A DNA stretch of 64,000 nucleotides from Isoetes taiwanensis (Eukaryota > Streptophyta > Lycopodiopsida > Isoetales > Isoetaceae): assembly GCA_021234155.1 (NCBI GenBank), contig JAJEKV010000071.1, forward strand, positions 5,020,483 to 5,084,482, read 5' to 3'. Under the pieces are notes generated by a model that was not told the origin of the DNA, made no database searches, and was given only the letters and a program-made list of their open reading frames with translations. Numbering within the stretch: the first letter of the stretch is position 1; every line of letters begins with the position of its first letter. The translations under genes were made by a program, and so were the position numbers. Of this stretch, positions 59,837 through 64,000 are shown piece after piece.

Positions 59837-60697
59837 GGCGAGGCGGAGGGCAAAGAGGCGAGGCGAAAGGCGGGGATAGAGATAGATATTATTTTTAGAA
59901 GAAGCAATTAGATGCTCGTAGATTGTTGTTCACACTTTCATTTGAGGTTGGTGTAGGTAAATGATGTTTTTTTTATGACGCATCCTTAGAAATTATTTTT
60001 AATTAATGCTAAGTGTGAAAGTCCTTGAGCATATAGGACATATCACCAGCTATTCTACCACAAGAGAACACGTTTCATATGAAGCTAACCAATGGAGAAT
60101 CGTTTTCACATTCAGGAGATATGGGAAAGTTTGGTCTCTTGAAAATATTATTAAGATGTAGCTGTGTGGTTGCCATCTATCTTTCAATGTGTGGAGTGGA
60201 TGTGTGATATTCCACTGCCTTTTGTAATCCTTCCTTTTGGGCTCCTATAATATAAAGTAATCCCCCAATTAGAAAAAAGGGGAGGAAGATCTAACATAAG
60301 AAACCTTGCCACTCATCTACCTTGCTCTCCCCTTGCACTGACCCCATTAGTGCGTAAGATAGTCAATTTATTTCTGTCTTCAAGCTGGCCCTTGCTTATT
60401 GCACGACCACCCCCTTGCTTGAGACCTTCCTCATAATATTTATATAGGTTAAAATAACATAAGATGAGAGCAGCCAAACACAAGTGCTTAAGACTTTCCC
60501 CATAATATAGATTAATATTGATAACCTTCCCAATATAGATAAGAGGGACCAAAACCCCGTGCTCAAGAGTTTCCCCATAATATTTATACGGAGATAAGAA
60601 AGATTTCTCTATGATATATTTATTGGTCCAAGACTTTCCCCACAATATTTATATACGGAGATAAGACAAGGAAGATTTTCCTCTGATATATTTATTG

Positions 60698-60880
60698 CGA
60701 GCGTCTTATTTAACAACCACGGTCATGTTTGAACCAGCATGAAATATAAAAAACTCCGTGTATTTTTTCTCTCAATGTGGCTTTAACATGACACTCACTA
60801 AAAAATTCGTTAAGTCCACAGAAACCTCGTGTATTTTTTTTTTGTTCAAACATGACTGTAGTTGTTAAATAAGACGATCG
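60698..60880. mobile_element. MULE-type MITE (copy 2)
   Basis: Equivalent of 22,141-22,324, 183 bases, with the TATTTATTG duplication at 60,689-60,697 and 60,881-60,889. The right terminus reads GACGATCG and so pairs better with the left terminus than in copy 1. Confidence 0.88.
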
Positions 60881-61020
60881 TATTTATTGGTGCAAGACTT
60901 TCCCCATAATATTTATACGAAGAGGAATCAAGACAAGGAAGATTTCTCTCCGATATATTTATTTGTGGGGAAATATAAATTACGTAAGCTGCAAAAGGGC
61001 CAATTTTTTCTATAAGCTTC

Positions 61021-61470
61021 TTGGAAAAAACCATTGGGCTTCATTTTGCCTTCCCATCCAATGAGGTTACGACATATGGCAAATATTCTTTCTTTGAAAG
61101 TCGAGCAAGAACAATTGCAGATTTTTACCTTCCTTCCATTGATCTTACCCTGCATTTAGTGGCAGAATGCAGCCCAATGGATATTTTTCCTTATGCGAAT
61201 ATTTTTTGTTATGCCAAAGGCCTGCTGGCCTGTTTTCTGGCGGGTGAAGCTGACCACACTGATATGGTCTGTGGGGTATGGGATAAAGCCTGGAAAGGTT
61301 GGGGCCCATTGGATAACGATTTCCTTGAAGGATCCGCCCTTTTAATGTGTTGGTTACCACTAGAGGTGCTAGTGCGTAACACACACTCTGCACATTGGCC
61401 ATCTTTCCCCGCCAGAAAACAGCCCAGCGGGCCTTTCCCTTATACAGAAAAAAAACACTACTTATCTTAG
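61021..61470 (+). CDS. Open frame of 149 codons, unrecognised (copy 2)
   Basis: Starts MEKTIGLHFAFPSNEVTTYG and continues past the point where the copy 1 frame is lost (VCGVWDKAWKGWGPLDNDF). It contains many Trp, Phe and Leu residues. The opposite strand is open for 85 codons over the same bases, so coding status is doubtful. No domain recognised. Confidence 0.3.
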   Translation: MEKTIGLHFAFPSNEVTTYGKYSFFESRARTIADFYLPSIDLTLHLVAECSPMDIFPYANIFCYAKGLLACFLAGEADHTDMVCGVWDKAWKGWGPLDNDFLEGSALLMCWLPLEVLVRNTHSAHWPSFPARKQPSGPFPYTEKKHYLS

Positions 61471-62069
61471 AACAAATGGAGATTTTTTGTTTTATATCTT
61501 AGAACAAATGGGGATTTTTTGTTTTATAATCTTTCATGTCTTTGTCAAATTGACTTACTGATCATGCATGTTTTGCCAACCTGACTACAGCTAAGAAAAG
61601 AATTATTATGGAGCAATCTCATGTTTATATTAATGAGCTTTGACATTACAGTGCATGCTTGATGGGGGCATTTTGCCCACAATGGATTATTTATAATTTG
61701 GCGCATAAGGTACAAAGTCAACAACGATATCATCTAATTTGTTTCTAGATAACATCATGTCCACCATCTTGTGTCTTCTTCATTCTTGAAAACTTGGAAA
61801 CAATTCTTGATCATCTTGATCATCATCTCGAAGTCAATTAAAAAGATTCCACAAAATATACATGTAACACTTGCAAACTTGCTTGCAAGGCTTACAACAA
61901 CTAGATCCCAAACTGCAAGACTTACAACTAGATCCCAACATGGAAACCATGTAGGCTTCTTAGAAAAATCCAAGTTGCTAGTAGCAAAAGGCATGTTAAA
62001 GTTTTTGGAAGTATTCAATGCAAATAAGTATTTGATAAGAAGGGTTTTTTAACCAAAAAGAAAGCTTTA

Positions 62070-62861
62070 CTATGAGGGTGAGCATAGTGGAGAAGATGGA
62101 TGAGCAATAAAGGGGTGTGATACTGGTTCCATAGTGTTTGGTAAATATGCCTGGGGATGCATAAACAGATATGCTTCAGTTGCTCTGAAGACCTGATGAG
62201 TGACTAGCCTCACTCTGGACAGAACTTTCTCTTTTTGAGCAGGCTCTGATTTGAAAGGTTCATATTCTAGACTAACTCTTACATCTGTGCTGTATTCGTC
62301 TGCACCTTCTTTCAGCTCACTTGTAACCTTGAAATGGTCATATTCTAAAGATGCAACTGTCATGATCCTCCTCTCTTCATCTACCCTTTCAATCCTTTCC
62401 CTAACACTTGGAACAACTTCTGGCATGGCTGTAAATGAGAACCAGACATGGATTATATGTGGTAAAAACACTTCAACAGAACTAATAAGAAGTGTAAAAA
62501 TGAGATTTTTCATCACAAGAACATTTCATTCAGTCTATAGTCAAACAAAATATTTGGCCCTGTTTAGTGAAACCAATTTCTTAAGCCCTAATTCAAAACA
62601 AATTGAAGGAATCCCGAAAACAGAGCATAGAAAAGGCCGGATCTAAGAACATAAAGAAAGCCCAGAGGAAAGAAAAATACCGGGACCAAAAATGACGACT
62701 CTGATGCTACCGACTTCCCCATTGCCTTTCTCGAATTCGATGCGCCGGATATAATCGGGAAGCATGCGAGGCAAAAGGTTGTGCATATCCTTAAGGGCGG
62801 CCCAGAGATGATCTGGGCCGACATCGACCTGGATACTGCCTATGTGCACCGTTTCCACCAT
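62070..62861 (-). CDS. Bet v I / PR-10-MLP family protein, two exons, intact (copy 2)
   Basis: Bet v I-type proteins are small cytosolic ligand-binding proteins (PR-10, major latex-like, some biosynthetic enzymes). Exon 1 (62,861-62,681) begins MVETVHIGSIQVDVGPDHLW and ends RIEFEKGNGEVGSIRVV then FGP. The Gly-rich KGNGEVGS matches the family's loop. The donor is CCCG/GTATTT. The 252-base intron ends TTTACAG, and exon 2 (62,428-62,070) reads AMPEVVPSVRERIERVDEER, SLEYDHFKVTSELKEG, SLEYEPFKSEPAQKEKV and FRATEAYLFMHPQAYLPN. The intron is phase 1 at codon 61, matching the conserved PR-10 intron near codon 62. The predicted length is 179 residues versus about 155-160 usual, the excess being a Ser/Pro-rich tail. 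An upstream in-frame ATG at 62,885 is possible, but the 62,861 start fits the family. Ligand and function cannot be told from sequence. Confidence 0.88.
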
Positions 62862-62947
62862 AGCCAAAAATGTGTGGAGCTCCAATTCTTCCGCCCAAAC
62901 AAATATGAGCTATGGCCACCAAAAAGGCTTCTAGAAGCCGGCGTCTT

Positions 62948-63023
62948 TACGTGACGTGGCAACTTTTTTTGTTTACATGGTCGGCACACGCGATACAGCT
63001 GCAAAAATATACGTGACGTGTCA
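62948..63023. promoter_or_regulatory. Two ABRE/G-box-like boxes upstream of the Bet v I gene (copy 2)
   Basis: TACGTGACGTGGCA (62,948-62,961) and TACGTGACGTGTCA (63,010-63,023), about 87 and 149 bases upstream of the start codon. Both are conserved in copy 1, although a 10-base insertion (CCTTGAATTT-like) has appeared a little further upstream near 63,041. Confidence 0.55.
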
Positions 63024-63029
63024 ATTACA

Positions 63030-64000
63030 CCTCACCATAGCCTTGAATTTACACTAACGAAATAATCGCCTTCTCCATAAGCTACGGTTTCTTGGATGTT
63101 AAAATTTTATATGTCTGTCATAAGCATTACCATGTTGACTTGGTGCAGCTTGACTTGTTGGAAGGCTTTGCAGGTTGTACTGATCCATTTGTATACCTAG
63201 AATATGGCTTGAATTCACTAATGAAATAAGCAATGAAATAAGCACATTCTAGATGAGCATCACTATGTTGACTTGCACACATTGACTCGCTGCAGGTCTA
63301 GGCAGATCCTAGCCCATGAGTTTGAAAATGAGCGAAATGCTTGCTCAGCATCCTATGTGAAACACCCCAACCATTGCTTGCATGCCAAATATGGAAATAG
63401 ACAGAATATGTACTAAAATGTCCTATGAATAGAAATTAAGCTTAGCCTCCAAGCCAAGAGCACTCTCTTAATTATAGAAAGCACACATGGTGCGTTGTTA
63501 AAAACTTGCCAAGGTCCAAAATATGCTTATCCCCTTAACAAACCAACCTATGTCCAACTTGGAGGCAAATCCCGGAGACCAATATACAAAGGTAACGACA
63601 ATGGCTGTTAGAGATGTGCAAAGTTGGGCCTTTTGGACAACTCTAGATCAACTTTTGGTTTCCTATGAAAAAATGTGCCACATGGATTAACTACTACGCA
63701 AAATGCATCTTACATGACAAGCATATATGCAACATCCCAAGTCATTCAACAAACATGTCTAGATTCCAACTATAAACGAGCCCCTCCACCCCAACCCCCT
63801 CCCCAAAAAAAAAAAAAACAAGGTCTTCGCAAGACGGAGGGTTGCCCTCCATGGCCGGAGGGTGAAGTGGCCGGACAATCAATTCAAAACCATAACCCCG
63901 AACATTTAGAAACAAAATCCTCTGTAGCCAACGAACTCCCTTTATCTTCCAAAATGCAGCTAAAGATTTAGCAACCTGTGAAATAAAGAACACACGAATT
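63030..64000. other. No gene; equivalent of 24,510-25,520
   Basis: It contains the direct repeat described at 24,590-24,830, shortened here. AT-rich to the window end. Confidence 0.5.

Overview
The window looks like nuclear DNA of a land plant, and I would lean weakly to a non-flowering one. Support for a plant is a Bet v I (PR-10/MLP) gene with the family's single phase-1 intron, a plant-type GDSL esterase/lipase, an L-type (legume) lectin domain, an aspartyl aminopeptidase resembling the plant plastid isoform, plant-style LINE remnants, and copy differences that fall mostly at CG and CHG sites. The background is AT-rich, with no operons, no rRNA and no convincing intact tRNA.

The dominant feature is a direct duplication. 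Bases 1-25,520 align end to end with 38,564-64,000, a period of about 38.5 kb; both window edges cut the repeat, so its outer limits are not visible. Copy 1 is 1-25,520, copy 2 is 38,564-64,000, and 25,521-38,563 occurs once. The copies alternate between stretches that are letter-perfect for hundreds of bases and stretches dense in small differences at CG/CHG sites. There are also clear indels, microsatellite changes, one patch of true substitutions, and one small element whose interior is inverted between copies. This is either a recent tandem duplication or two haplotypes assembled in series, with consensus errors on top.

Layout of the repeated unit (copy 1 / copy 2): T-rich repeat block (1-1.4 kb / 38.6-40 kb); paired direct repeats around a tRNA-like promoter (1.6-2.2 / 40.1-40.7); 3' end of an L1-like LINE (2.8-3.25 / 41.4-41.75); a larger LINE on the minus strand with a (TTA)n tail and a GC-rich insert (4.6-7.13 / 43.14-45.7); unrecognised coding-like pieces (7.5-9.0 / 46.1-47.7); two ~720-750 bp fold-back elements with an LTR-type fossil boundary between them (11.5-13.8 / 50.1-52.4); the 317-bp invertible element (15.0-15.3 / 53.6-53.9); aspartyl aminopeptidase exons (minus) abutting GDSL lipase exons (plus) (15.8-17.4 / 54.35-56.03); an acidic/basic coding-like piece (18.3-18.9 / 56.9-57.6); a tandem cluster of ~30-bp palindromes (19.3-19.6 / 57.8-58.1); a long CA microsatellite (21.1-21.3 / 59.7-59.8); a Mutator-type MITE inside a tandem array (22.1-22.3 / 60.7-60.9); and the Bet v I gene with two ABRE-like boxes upstream (23.55-24.5 / 62.07-63.02).

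The single-copy middle holds a broken L-type lectin gene (27.3-27.96 kb), an L1-like LINE remnant (29.07-30.66 kb), a 128-bp tandem repeat (32.3-32.5 kb), an A-rich gene-poor stretch to about 35.4 kb, and a T-rich stretch from 35.45 kb made of old diverged repeats that runs into copy 2.

Only the Bet v I gene in copy 2 reads as an intact gene. The other genes are single exons, broken copies or mobile-element remnants, so no shared pathway is evident.
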